Of a stretch of 29,625 nt of DNA, positions 15,683 to 22,604 are shown piece after piece (the stretch's first letter is position 1; every line of letters starts with the position of its first letter). The stretch covers positions 1 to 29,625 of IMG/VR virus record IMGVR_UViG_3300023179_003211; one strand, given 5' to 3'. The position numbers were made by a program, and so were the translations under genes. Origin of the DNA: a virus. Under the pieces are notes generated by a model that had not been told where the DNA came from, did not search any database, and worked only from the letters and a program-made list of their open reading frames with translations.

Positions 15683-16299
15683 ATTTGTTTTTTAATAATT
15701 TTGAAAACTTCTACAGGGAAACCACGACCATAATAGATATTATGTCTTATAATTTCATTTGTTTTATTTTCGTCAAGATAACTTGAATAGCAATTTAACA
15801 ATTCTAATTTTTTAGTAAAGAATTGCTCTATGTTAACCAATAAATTAGGAACAAATGCTGTATAGTTATGAGAATAAAGTGGATGTCCTACTTCCCATAT
15901 TTCTTTTACACCATGCCTTATATAAGACATACAAATTTGATTTGCAATTTTATGATCATTGTGGGTATCTTCATTGCAAGGTATAATCATTAAATCATAT
16001 GGTATATTATTAAGTAAACTTTCAAAGTCAGTAATTGTATTAACATTACATTCTAAATTTGGGCGGCCATTGTCAAACAGTAGTGTGTTTAAAATTTTAA
16101 ATTTTTTACCAAATACATTACTGCTTTTATCTAATTCTGTTTCAACAATATCTTTATTTCTTTTTTTATTAACTTCACTGCTTGGTTTAACGAGCACAAC
16201 TAAATCTACATCATGCCCTTCTTGAATAAATTTCAAAACAGTTCCACCACAACTAATTTCAATATCGTCTGGATGCGCTCCAACAACTAAAATTTTCAT
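15679..16299 (-). CDS. PIG-L family N-deacetylase (LmbE-like)
   Basis: This is a 206-aa protein. G-A-H-P-D-D (7-12) near the N-terminus and H-N-D-H (113-116) are the zinc-binding and catalytic motifs of the PIG-L/LmbE family, which removes acetyl groups from N-acetylglucosamine-type substrates. The order and length (about 200-230 aa) match the family. It starts in an ATGA overlap with the thymidylate synthase stop and ends in an ATGA overlap with the aminotransferase start. Within a phage this points to making or altering an amino sugar, either for a virion glycan or a host surface glycan; which one is not visible. Confidence 0.88.
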   Translation of the reverse strand: MKILVVGAHPDDIEISCGGTVLKFIQEGHDVDLVVLVKPSSEVNKKRNKDIVETELDKSSNVFGKKFKILNTLLFDNGRPNLECNVNTITDFESLLNNIPYDLMIIPCNEDTHNDHKIANQICMSYIRHGVKEIWEVGHPLYSHNYTAFVPNLLVNIEQFFTKKLELLNCYSSYLDENKTNEIIRHNIYYGRGFPVEVFKIIKKQI

Positions 16300-17186
16300 A
16301 CTGCCATATCTGCTTTAATAGTTGGATGATGAATATAATTCATTAATCGGATATCATCCATCTGTGCTGTCCAAACATCCTTAACATCACTCAAATCTAA
16401 AAATGGTAATGTAAATGGACGACGACTCATTTGTTCTTTAACTTGTTCAATATGATTATTATAAATGTGAACATCACCAAATGTCAAGATTAATTCACCG
16501 ACATGTGCCCTAATTGTTTTGGCAATAAGATGCGTTAGCAATGCGTAGCTTGCAATATTAAATGGCACACCCAAAAACAAATCTGCACTACGTTGATACA
16601 TTTGGCAACTTAAAATATTATTACGAATATAAAATTGTGCAAACATGTGACATGGTGGTAATGCCATATCTTTAAGTTCAGCGGGATTCCATGCTGTTAA
16701 AATATGACGACGACCAGTTGGATCGTTTTTAAGACTATTAATTAATTCAGCAAGCTGGTCAGTTTCATTATAATTTATTTTATTTAAGTTACTGTCGGGT
16801 TTAAAAGGATTACCAGCTTCATCTACTGAACGCCAATGACGCCATTGCACACCATATACACGTCCTAAATCACCATCATACTTTGCTTTAGGTTTCCAGT
16901 AAGGTGCTTCCGCATTAGCAGTCCAGATAGTAGTTTTATGTTTATCACGTGTGCCATGAAGTATTTCTGCCAATCTTCGTTCATCACCGCTGCCTTCAAT
17001 AAACCAAAGTAGTTCACTTACTACACTTTTCCATGCAAGTTTCTTTGTTGTAACTGCTGGAAATCCTTCTTGTAAATTAAAACGTAATTGTTCACCAAAA
17101 AGACTTACAGTTCCAACACCAGTTCTATCAGTAGATGGTGTTCCTGTTAATAATACTTTTGCACATAGTTGATTATAATTTTGCAC
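16296..17186 (-). CDS. thyA: Thymidylate synthase (ThyA type)
   Basis: This is a 296-aa protein. It converts dUMP to dTMP with methylenetetrahydrofolate. Visible signatures are S-x-D-R-T-G-V-G-T near the N-terminus, the catalytic L-P-P-C179-H, C-Q-M-Y-Q-R-S-A-D-L-F-L-G-V-P-F-N, and the D-V-H-I-Y-N-N-H segment. The length is usual for phage and bacterial ThyA. The start is a GTG; no in-frame ATG is near, and a GGA purine run lies upstream. The gene overlaps the dihydrofolate reductase gene by 14 bases. The pairing of both enzymes in one operon serves nucleotide supply during phage replication. It is followed without gap by the sugar cassette. Confidence 0.97.
   Translation of the reverse strand: MQNYNQLCAKVLLTGTPSTDRTGVGTVSLFGEQLRFNLQEGFPAVTTKKLAWKSVVSELLWFIEGSGDERRLAEILHGTRDKHKTTIWTANAEAPYWKPKAKYDGDLGRVYGVQWRHWRSVDEAGNPFKPDSNLNKINYNETDQLAELINSLKNDPTGRRHILTAWNPAELKDMALPPCHMFAQFYIRNNILSCQMYQRSADLFLGVPFNIASYALLTHLIAKTIRAHVGELILTFGDVHIYNNHIEQVKEQMSRRPFTLPFLDLSDVKDVWTAQMDDIRLMNYIHHPTIKADMAV
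16458..16487 (-). promoter_or_regulatory. Possible internal sigma-70 promoter inside thyA
   Basis: On the - strand a perfect TTGACA (16487-16482) and a perfect TATAAT (16463-16458) are separated by 18 bases. It lies within conserved thyA codons (the D-V-H-I-Y-N-N region), so selection for the protein could have made it by chance. If used, it would transcribe the three sugar genes independently of the nucleotide genes. Confidence 0.35.
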
Positions 17187-17670
17187 GTTTCCATACCTGA
17201 AATAATTTGTCTTTACCGTAAGTTTCCCAATCCATTTGGAAGTTATGTAATAATTCTACCACATCTACGGCGACATCACAATTATAATTATCATCAAAAA
17301 CTGTAAGATATATTTGTTCAAATAAGTGTTTTGTGCTATTAATAAGTTTTGCACCACCAATAATCCATATGTCTCTATCGGGATTGTTGGCTCTTAACAC
17401 TGCTAAACTTTGTTCAATAAAATCACCATTAATTACATAATGTGCATCACGAAAATTATCAACAGGTTGATTAGAAACTACACAACATAGTCGTTCAGGA
17501 AGTGGTTTGGGCATTTTTGGATCTAACCATGTATTGCTACCCATAATAACAATATGATTGCGTGTATTATTACTGAACCATTGCATGTCTTGTTTATCAT
17601 GTGGCCAAGGAAGACTACCACCTTGTCCAATTCCACCATTACGATCCACAGCAAAGATGGCTTTTATCAT
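17173..17670 (-). CDS. Dihydrofolate reductase
   Basis: This is a 165-aa protein. It reduces dihydrofolate to tetrahydrofolate with NADPH, regenerating the cofactor used by thymidylate synthase. The N-terminus A-V-D-R-N-G-G-I-G...L-P-W, the following acidic residue in the K-Q-D-M-Q-W-F helix, I-V-I-M-G-S-N-T-W, and I-W-I-I-G-G-A are the classic DHFR landmarks. The length matches single-domain DHFRs. ATG start at 17670 overlaps the previous gene's stop by 4 bases (ATGA-like). The thymidylate synthase gene starts 14 bases before its end. Confidence 0.95.
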   Translation of the reverse strand: MIKAIFAVDRNGGIGQGGSLPWPHDKQDMQWFSNNTRNHIVIMGSNTWLDPKMPKPLPERLCCVVSNQPVDNFRDAHYVINGDFIEQSLAVLRANNPDRDIWIIGGAKLINSTKHLFEQIYLTVFDDNYNCDVAVDVVELLHNFQMDWETYGKDKLFQVWKRAKL

Positions 17671-17972
17671 AGGTCAAGAAGTTCGTTAGTCTTTGTTTCG
17701 ACTTCTTCTGCTATTGCAGATATATTAAGATGAAAATCTACACAATCTATAAGTTCATCATGTGCATCAAGATAGCTTTCTATAACATTTTCAATGTCAG
17801 GATATTCATAACCATTTGCTAACATTGTTGCTACATCAAATGAATGAAGCTGACCATCTTCAAATTTTGCATCTATTCTTTTAATAAAACGAATGGGAAC
17901 ATCTGATATTTCAACGCTTGAAATCAAATGCTCCCATCTGTCAAAAAATTCGTCACTAAAACTATCAGACAC
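17667..17972 (-). CDS. Small acidic phage protein of unknown function
   Basis: This is a 101-aa, strongly acidic and mostly helical protein with no recognised motif. The likely start is a GTG that overlaps the upstream gene by 8 bases; no clear ribosome binding site precedes it, so coupling to the upstream gene is probable. Residues 20-60 contain I-S-D-V-P-I-R-F-I-K-R-I followed by S-F-D-V-A-T-M-L-A-N-G-Y, which suggests a structured domain and not a spurious frame. It sits in the operon that leads to DHFR and thymidylate synthase. Confidence 0.6.
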   Translation of the reverse strand: MSDSFSDEFFDRWEHLISSVEISDVPIRFIKRIDAKFEDGQLHSFDVATMLANGYEYPDIENVIESYLDAHDELIDCVDFHLNISAIAEEVETKTNELLDL

Positions 17973-18651
17973 TGGTCTTGGTCTTAACGGTCTTTGCTGG
18001 TGCCTTCTTTGTAGACTTTACGACTACAGGCTTGTCACCCTTAAGTTCATTAAGTTGCTTCTGCATGCTTTGCATGGTCTTCATCATTTCCATCATAACA
18101 GCAGTCATGTCTGGTTGTGCTGATGGTGTTGCAACAGGCTGTGGTGCAAGTTTTGCATTTTCTGCTACCCTGTCAATGCCAAGGTCTGCAAGACTTGCGT
18201 TTTCACTTACGAAAGCATCTGTCTGTGCAGTCTTTGCTGGATCAGAATAACCTTGTGAATTTTCCATACGCTCAAGTTTCTTAACAGCGTCATCGCCCTT
18301 ACCAACTGTAGATAATAGGTTGTTTAATTCATCAAGACGCATACTGCTCTTGCTGTTTGGTGTTACCATAACACTATTTGCAGCTACACGCTTAAGATAG
18401 TTTTCTTGACTTAATGCTTGTAACATATTTTGACCGTCACTCATCATGCGGCGTTCAAGAATGTCACTGAACTCATATGCAGCTTGACCTTCTGTGCTTT
18501 CCAAAATCTTCATGACATCATCATGATATTTTTGTGGCATAATATCACTATAAATGACAACTGCCATATGTGGTTCATCACCACCAATACTACGCTTGAC
18601 GATGATAACTTTCTTACTATTAACTTTACCTACGTGTTTAAAAAAACTCAT
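17965..18651 (-). CDS. Conserved phage protein of unknown function with Ala/Lys-rich C-terminal tail
   Basis: This is a 228-aa protein. The N-terminal domain (about 1-115) begins M-S-F-F-K-H-V-G-K and contains V-V-I-Y-S-D-I-M-P-Q-K-Y-H-D-D-V-M-K-I-L-E-S. I associate this kind of sequence with uncharacterised proteins of marine T4-like phages. A helical, probably coiled-coil region rich in Met, Gln and Lys follows near 175-205, and the tail is basic and Ala/Lys-rich, as in proteins that contact nucleic acid. It overlaps the upstream gene as ATGA and the next gene by 8 bases. Function unknown. Confidence 0.65.
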   Translation of the reverse strand: MSFFKHVGKVNSKKVIIVKRSIGGDEPHMAVVIYSDIMPQKYHDDVMKILESTEGQAAYEFSDILERRMMSDGQNMLQALSQENYLKRVAANSVMVTPNSKSSMRLDELNNLLSTVGKGDDAVKKLERMENSQGYSDPAKTAQTDAFVSENASLADLGIDRVAENAKLAPQPVATPSAQPDMTAVMMEMMKTMQSMQKQLNELKGDKPVVVKSTKKAPAKTVKTKTSV

Positions 18652-18857
18652 TGATCCGTTCCTTCGGTTGGTTGTGCAGATTGAGTTGCGTTTGAAATAA
18701 ATGCTTTTACTTTATCATAAACTGCACCAACGGTTGATAACTCTTCTGCTTTAAATGCACCACGTTGTGCAACAATCTCTATAATTTGCACCAAAAATGC
18801 AATATCATTGATAGTTACACTTGGTGGTGTTTGAACTTCGTTAATTTCGTCGCTCAT
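18648..18857 (-). CDS. Small conserved phage protein of unknown function, first gene of the nucleotide/sugar operon
   Basis: This is a 69-aa protein. After an acidic N-terminus comes V-T-I-N-D-I-A-F-L-V-Q-I-I-E-I-V-A-Q-R-G-A-F-K-A-E-E-L as one or two helices, then G-A-V-Y-D-K-V. The G-A-F-K-x-E-E-L pattern recurs in short conserved proteins of T4-like phages. The ATG has a good ribosome binding site (GGAG, eight bases upstream). It directly follows the terminator of the metallopeptidase/VWA gene, so it opens a new transcription unit. An upstream TATAAT (18873-18878) has no convincing -35 partner. Confidence 0.65.
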   Translation of the reverse strand: MSDEINEVQTPPSVTINDIAFLVQIIEIVAQRGAFKAEELSTVGAVYDKVKAFISNATQSAQPTEGTDQ

Positions 18858-18887
18858 TTTAGTCTCCGTTATATTATATTTAATAAT

Positions 18888-18921
18888 ATAAAAAAGGCTC
18901 CGAAAATTTTCGGAGCCTTGA
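18888..18921 (-). terminator. Rho-independent terminator after the metallopeptidase/VWA gene
   Basis: A perfect 26-base palindrome (18894-18919; arm AAGGCTCCGAAAA) forms a GC-containing stem. On the - strand it is followed by a T-rich run (TTTTTATATTATT). It lies 27 bases after the stop of the gene at 18946-20208, exactly where a terminator is expected. The + strand side lacks a T run. Confidence 0.85.
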
Positions 18922-18945
18922 AAGATGCCTTATGGATGGATAGGA

Positions 18946-20208
18946 TTAGGCATCTTCGTAGTAAGCACTTACACCAAATGGTGGTTCAATAGTCTTGTTA
19001 TACTTGTTATGGATAATCCATACAGTATCACAATAGTTTTCATCACCCCAAGAACCAAATGGTTCACCGTCAGTAAACACAATCAATAGTTTTGGTGAAA
19101 CATCTTCGTGTTTCATCCAGTTCCAATTAACTTCAAAGTCAGTGCCACCAAAACCTTTGGGTTCATAGTTTACAAGATCATCACCATCAGCAGTGGTGTA
19201 TTCTTGTGGGTTATGAACCTGTGTATCAAAGCACCACACTTTGATTTTGTAATCATCATATGATTGCATGATACCGTTGATTTCACCAAAGAAGTTATTC
19301 AACTGTTCATTGCTGATAGAACCACTAGTATCAATAGCAACACAAACATCAATAGCTTGGTCCTTACGCATGTTAGGAAGCACAAAACCATTACTAAAAT
19401 GTTTCTTGTTAGGAACAGTCCACGTGTAATCATTCTTAACAGTAGATTGGATTTGTTGTGTAATGAGTTCACGCCAGTTGATTTTAGGTTGCGTGAGTTC
19501 ATTGATCATACGCTTGACATTGCCAGGAACATTGCCAGCACCTGCACTTTGTGCGGCGGCAAGCATTGCTTCTTTAAACTCATCCTTGATCTTCTGACGT
19601 TCTTCTTGTGAAAGCACAGGACGACCCTTGCCATCCTTATCACCATCACCTTCGCCACCACCGTCCTTGCCATCTTTGTCAGCATCAAGATGGTCATCAA
19701 GCAATTGGTCAAGCAAATCTTCAATGTTGATTTTCTGTGCGTTCTTGATCAAGTCATCATAAACTTGTTCAAAATTCCATTCATCATATTTGCGATCATG
19801 CAATACAGGAACAACGGTAATTTTTGCACCAAGGTTATACTTGATACAATCTGCATTTACAACATAGTCCATTGCGATATTGGCAATATCACGTTGCTTA
19901 CCAATACCACGGTTGATATGGTCATATGCACAATGTAGCAATTCGTGACAAAACAAGAACATCATTTGGTTGGTAGGCAACTTGAGGATAAAGTCACTGT
20001 TGTAATAAAAGTGACGACCATCAGTTGCGGCAGTGGTCAGCCAACTATCGGCATTGACCAATTTAAGACGCATGGCAAGATTGCCAAAAAATGGTTGTTT
20101 AAGAACCAGTGCAATACGAGCCTTGAGAATTGCTTGACGTGCGTTGTAATCTACCGTAGCGTCAATAGTATCGGACAGCTTGCCACCACCCTGTTTAACT
20201 TTAGCCAT
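18946..20208 (-). CDS. Putative metallopeptidase with C-terminal VWA domain (partner of MoxR ATPase)
   Basis: This is a 420-aa protein. The N-terminal domain carries H88-ELL-H92, a zinc HExxH motif in F-C-H-E-L-L-H-C-A-Y-D-H. A low-complexity Asp/Gly/Lys linker spans about 168-197. The C-terminal von Willebrand A domain has the MIDAS motif D293-T-S-G-S. This layout matches the DUF2201/COG3864 family, usually encoded beside a MoxR AAA+ ATPase, as here (21127-22254). Such pairs are thought to act in metal-dependent assembly or remodelling of protein complexes; the phage role is unknown. The frame reaches an ATG at 20226, but a GGAG site six to seven bases before the ATG at 20208 makes that the better start. 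The gene has its own promoter and terminator and is less AT-rich than its neighbours. Confidence 0.88.
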   Translation of the reverse strand: MAKVKQGGGKLSDTIDATVDYNARQAILKARIALVLKQPFFGNLAMRLKLVNADSWLTTAATDGRHFYYNSDFILKLPTNQMMFLFCHELLHCAYDHINRGIGKQRDIANIAMDYVVNADCIKYNLGAKITVVPVLHDRKYDEWNFEQVYDDLIKNAQKINIEDLLDQLLDDHLDADKDGKDGGGEGDGDKDGKGRPVLSQEERQKIKDEFKEAMLAAAQSAGAGNVPGNVKRMINELTQPKINWRELITQQIQSTVKNDYTWTVPNKKHFSNGFVLPNMRKDQAIDVCVAIDTSGSISNEQLNNFFGEINGIMQSYDDYKIKVWCFDTQVHNPQEYTTADGDDLVNYEPKGFGGTDFEVNWNWMKHEDVSPKLLIVFTDGEPFGSWGDENYCDTVWIIHNKYNKTIEPPFGVSAYYEDA

Positions 20209-20232
20209 AATTAATCTCCTATCCATATATAC

Positions 20233-20260
20233 ATAATACCATAGATTTATGGGTTGTCAA
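20233..20260 (-). promoter_or_regulatory. Sigma-70 promoter for the metallopeptidase/VWA gene
   Basis: TTGACA (20260-20255), a 16-base spacer and TATTAT (20238-20233) lie on the - strand just ahead of the GGAG ribosome binding site. It is one of seven promoters of the same design on this strand, and shares the GC dinucleotide before the -35 box with three others. Confidence 0.8.
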
Positions 20261-20268
20261 GCATTATT

Positions 20269-21006
20269 TTAGGCTAAATTTACGCTTGCTCCGTTACAAA
20301 TTGGCAATAATTGCCCTGTAATATTCTTATTTTCAAGCAAAAATACCACCGATTTTACTATTTCCTGTTCATCTAAAACCGAATTTAATAGGGATTTTTT
20401 CTTATAATTTTCTATAATTTTATCAGTATTTTCACCAAATTTATCTTGTAATCTTGCGCTCACAAAACATCCTGGCAATAGTGCATTAACTCTAATGTTT
20501 GGAGCAAATTCTGCAGCCATTGATAAAGTAAGTTGATGTTCAGCAGCTTTTGCTACCCCATAAACCATGTTGTGACTAGGAGCAACTTGCAAACCAACTC
20601 TACTTCCTATATTAACAATTGCACCATTACTTGCTTCTAGATATGGTTTAGCTTTTAAACTTAACTCATATGGAACAATGACATTTATTAAAAATTCTCT
20701 ATTCCAATCTTCTCTTTTTATATTATTGTATTGTCCTACCGTGCTTGCATTATTAATTAATCCATCAAATTTACTAAAGTTTGGAAAATTATAAACATAA
20801 CTTATAAATTTATTTTGAATATTTGTATCAGTAATATCACCTTTTACAATTTGTAAATTATCACCAAAATAGTTTTTATAATCATACCATGCTTTATCTA
20901 TAGTACGACTGTTAATAACAACATTGTTATTATTTTTTAACAAATGTAATGCTACAGCACTTCCTATACCAGAAAAATGACCTGCACCTGTAATCCAATA
21001 AGCCAT
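20269..21006 (-). CDS. Short-chain dehydrogenase/reductase (SDR)
   Basis: This is a 245-aa protein. T6-G-A-G-H-F-S-G-I-G15 is the classical SDR cofactor motif T-G-x3-G-x-G, and Y-G-V-A-K is the catalytic Y-x-x-x-K. N-N-A-S (after L-I) corresponds to the N-N-A-G strand motif and N-I-G-S-R contains the catalytic Ser region. Length is typical of classical SDRs. It would oxidise or reduce a small substrate such as a sugar or lipid intermediate with NAD(P). It is clearly more AT-rich than the MoxR and VWA genes on either side and splits that functional pair, which points to insertion. A ribosome binding site (AAGGA) precedes the ATG; a terminator hairpin ends just before it. Confidence 0.88.
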   Translation of the reverse strand: MAYWITGAGHFSGIGSAVALHLLKNNNNVVINSRTIDKAWYDYKNYFGDNLQIVKGDITDTNIQNKFISYVYNFPNFSKFDGLINNASTVGQYNNIKREDWNREFLINVIVPYELSLKAKPYLEASNGAIVNIGSRVGLQVAPSHNMVYGVAKAAEHQLTLSMAAEFAPNIRVNALLPGCFVSARLQDKFGENTDKIIENYKKKSLLNSVLDEQEIVKSVVFLLENKNITGQLLPICNGASVNLA

Positions 21007-21018
21007 AATATATCCTTT

Positions 21019-21054
21019 AAAAAAGGGGGGAAGTGTTGCGGCACTACCCCCCTT
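21019..21054 (-). terminator. Rho-independent terminator after the MoxR gene
   Basis: On the - strand an AAGGGGGG...CCCCCCTT stem with an added TAGTG/CACTT arm (one internal mismatch) and a short loop is followed directly by six T. It lies about 75 bases after the MoxR stop and ends only 12 bases before the dehydrogenase start codon, so that gene would need read-through or regulated termination. Confidence 0.8.
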
Positions 21055-21056
21055 GT

Positions 21057-21127
21057 GTAGGGAAATTCACACTACTTTCCCTACCTTATCTCGCCCTCAC
21101 TGTGATGGAGAACGATAGGGGCGAGAT
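21057..21127 (-). other. Two further stem-loops between MoxR stop and terminator (structured leader/trailer)
   Basis: A perfect 9-bp stem pairs 21057-21065 with 21076-21084 (arm GTAGGGAAA). A second 9-bp stem pairs 21088-21096 with 21119-21127 (arm ATCTCGCCC), enclosing a small TCAC/GTGA hairpin and reaching into the MoxR stop codon. With the terminator just downstream this gives three successive hairpins in 120 bases, more than simple termination requires. Possible roles are mRNA stabilisation, attenuation or a small RNA; none can be chosen from sequence. Confidence 0.55.
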
Positions 21128-22254
21128 TAATCACGCACTGCCGCAAGGATGAAGTCACCGTTTTTAGCATGGTATTCCTTATAGTGTTTCATCTTACTTG
21201 TCTTCATTGGCAACTTGTAGTTACGCAGAATAGTAGCAAGCATCATAACTTGCAATTCCGTATCCATGTTGTCAAGGAAAAAGCGGAACACGTTGTCAAG
21301 TTCATCGTGCCAAGCGGTATTCTCGATGTCCTTCATGCGTTCACCACCACGACGATCATAGCTATCCTTGAGTTCATAGCAACATGAAACGGTTAGCGAA
21401 TACTTAGCACCAATATCCTTGGCTTTAAGTTCCTTGACCTTGCCATTAAGAATATCGGTAGGGTTAGGCATCTGGCTTGCCACTTTGCGGTGTGCGGCAA
21501 ACTTGAGTGCAACACCTTCACCAACAGTGCCTGCAACAAGATCATTCAACTCAACATCTGCAAGGTCTTCTTGCAAAAGATCGCTAACAAATGACCACGA
21601 ACGAGGCGTAGCAAACGATGCACCACTTTGACGAGGATCAAAGTTGAACAAATCATTCTTGTTGCAAGTAACATATGCAACAACGTCAGGATTGATAGCA
21701 TGGTTCAATGCCCAATCATTCCACGAGTCAAAGTCAACACGCAAGTTCAAGTGAACAAAACGGTTGGCAAGTGGCGATGGCATACGATACACGACACCAC
21801 GGTCAGTGTCACGGTTACCAGCGGCAACGATAACAACATTGTCAGGAAGTTCATATGTGCCAACACGACGATTAAGAACAAGCTGATAAGCGGCAGCTTG
21901 CGTTGCTGGTGCGGCACTGTTCATTTCATCAAGGAACAACACGACAACAGGATACTTGGCAGCTTCTTCTGCTGTAGGCAAATCAGGCGGAGCATTCCAC
22001 ATGGCATTGCCAACGGTTGGGTTGTAGTAAAGAACACCTTTAAGATCGGAAGGGTCCATGAGTGCAAGACGCAAGTCATACAGCTTGCCGCCCATGCTTT
22101 CACAGATATCGGCAACCAGTTCGGACTTGCCAATGCCAGGAGCACCCCACAAGAAGATAGGACGTTTACGTTTCATACATACCATAATTTCACGCTTTGC
22201 AGAAGCGAGAGTAACGGTGCGCACTTCGGAAAGTGCTTCATTTGGTTTAGCCAT
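21127..22254 (-). CDS. MoxR-type AAA+ ATPase
   Basis: This is a 375-aa protein. Walker A is G37-A-P-G-I-G-K-S44, Walker B is V-V-V-L-F-L-D-E110, and sensor 1 is I-V-A-A-G-N147. The G-x-x-x-Y-N-P and M-N-S-A-A-P-x-T-Q-A-A-A-Y-Q-L-V-L-N-R-R segments are typical of the MoxR/BchI group, which works as an ATP-driven chaperone with VWA-domain partners. The partner here is the metallopeptidase/VWA gene at 18946-20208, now separated by the dehydrogenase gene. A consensus promoter and a GGAGAA ribosome binding site precede the ATG. Base composition is less AT-rich than in the surrounding genes, as for its partner. The role in the phage cycle is unknown. Confidence 0.92.
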   Translation of the reverse strand: MAKPNEALSEVRTVTLASAKREIMVCMKRKRPIFLWGAPGIGKSELVADICESMGGKLYDLRLALMDPSDLKGVLYYNPTVGNAMWNAPPDLPTAEEAAKYPVVVLFLDEMNSAAPATQAAAYQLVLNRRVGTYELPDNVVIVAAGNRDTDRGVVYRMPSPLANRFVHLNLRVDFDSWNDWALNHAINPDVVAYVTCNKNDLFNFDPRQSGASFATPRSWSFVSDLLQEDLADVELNDLVAGTVGEGVALKFAAHRKVASQMPNPTDILNGKVKELKAKDIGAKYSLTVSCCYELKDSYDRRGGERMKDIENTAWHDELDNVFRFFLDNMDTELQVMMLATILRNYKLPMKTSKMKHYKEYHAKNGDFILAAVRD

Positions 22255-22259
22255 TGTAA

Positions 22260-22281
22260 TTCTCCATCAGTTGACTATAAC
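22260..22281 (-). repeat. 22-base leader repeat, copy 1 (second copy at 22553-22574)
   Basis: The two segments match at 21 of 22 bases and have the same position between the -10 box and the start codon. On the - strand each carries TTATAGTCAA followed by GATGGAGAA, the last part being the ribosome binding site. A degenerate third copy lies at about 23363-23384. They may be duplicated promoter-leader cassettes. Confidence 0.7.
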
Positions 22282-22283
22282 TC

Positions 22284-22311
22284 AATATACCATATTATTT
22301 GTAGTTGTCAA
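22284..22311 (-). promoter_or_regulatory. Sigma-70 promoter for the MoxR gene, with embedded stop codon of the upstream gene
   Basis: TTGACA (22311-22306), 16 bases, TATATT (22289-22284) on the - strand. The TGA inside TTGACA is the stop codon of the 79-aa gene upstream (stop at 22310-22308). The leader between -10 and the start codon is nearly identical to that of the next promoter. Confidence 0.85.
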
Positions 22312-22547
22312 GCAGAAATTTTTTGCAAATCTGCAAGCGCACCTTGCAACCAACGTGATTTTTGTATAAGTGCCTTACCAGACAATTCACCGTCACAGCA
22401 AAGGTTTTCGGGCGAAAGTTCAGCTTCAAGACTATCTTGCAATTCTGCAATATCACGGCTTGTCAAATTATTGACATCCATTTGACGCTTGTTGAAAATA
22501 GCGTTCCAAACGTTCTGCTTATTGATATAGGCTTCAAGATTACGCAT
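22308..22547 (-). CDS. Small phage protein of unknown function
   Basis: This is a 79-aa, mostly helical protein (R-D-I-A-E-L-Q-D-S-L-E-A-E-L region, then W-L-Q-G-A-L-A-D-L-Q) with a C-C pair near the centre and no known motif. The frame reaches a TTG at 22550, but the ATG at 22547 has GGAGAA at proper distance and is preferred. It has its own promoter; its stop codon is part of the -35 box of the MoxR promoter. Function unknown. Confidence 0.65.
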   Translation of the reverse strand: MRNLEAYINKQNVWNAIFNKRQMDVNNLTSRDIAELQDSLEAELSPENLCCDGELSGKALIQKSRWLQGALADLQKISA

Positions 22548-22552
22548 CAATT

Positions 22553-22574
22553 TTCTCCATCAATTGACTATAAC
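22553..22574 (-). repeat. 22-base leader repeat, copy 2
   Basis: This is the second copy of the promoter-leader segment at 22260-22281, differing at one base, and again placed between a -10 box and a start codon. It includes the GGAGAA ribosome binding site of the 79-aa gene. Confidence 0.7.
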
Positions 22575-22576
22575 TT

Positions 22577-22604
22577 ATATTACCACAGGATTAGGGGTTG
22601 TCAA
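22577..22604 (-). promoter_or_regulatory. Sigma-70 promoter with embedded stop codon of the upstream gene
   Basis: TTGACA (22604-22599), 16 bases, TAATAT (22582-22577) on the - strand, driving the 79-aa gene. The TGA within TTGACA is the stop codon of the 213-aa gene (22603-22601). The -10 box is weaker than in the other copies. Confidence 0.75.

Noticed and set aside
18873-18878. Perfect TATAAT on the - strand before the 69-aa gene
   Set aside because: The -35 position falls in the terminator stem (GGAGCC), and the start site would lie on the ribosome binding site, so it is not called a promoter.
21628-22485. A long open frame (285 codons) on the + strand across the MoxR gene
   Set aside because: It is antisense to a clear AAA+ ATPase with intact Walker motifs, has Cys/His/Ser-rich random-looking composition, and no promoter or ribosome binding site on that strand.
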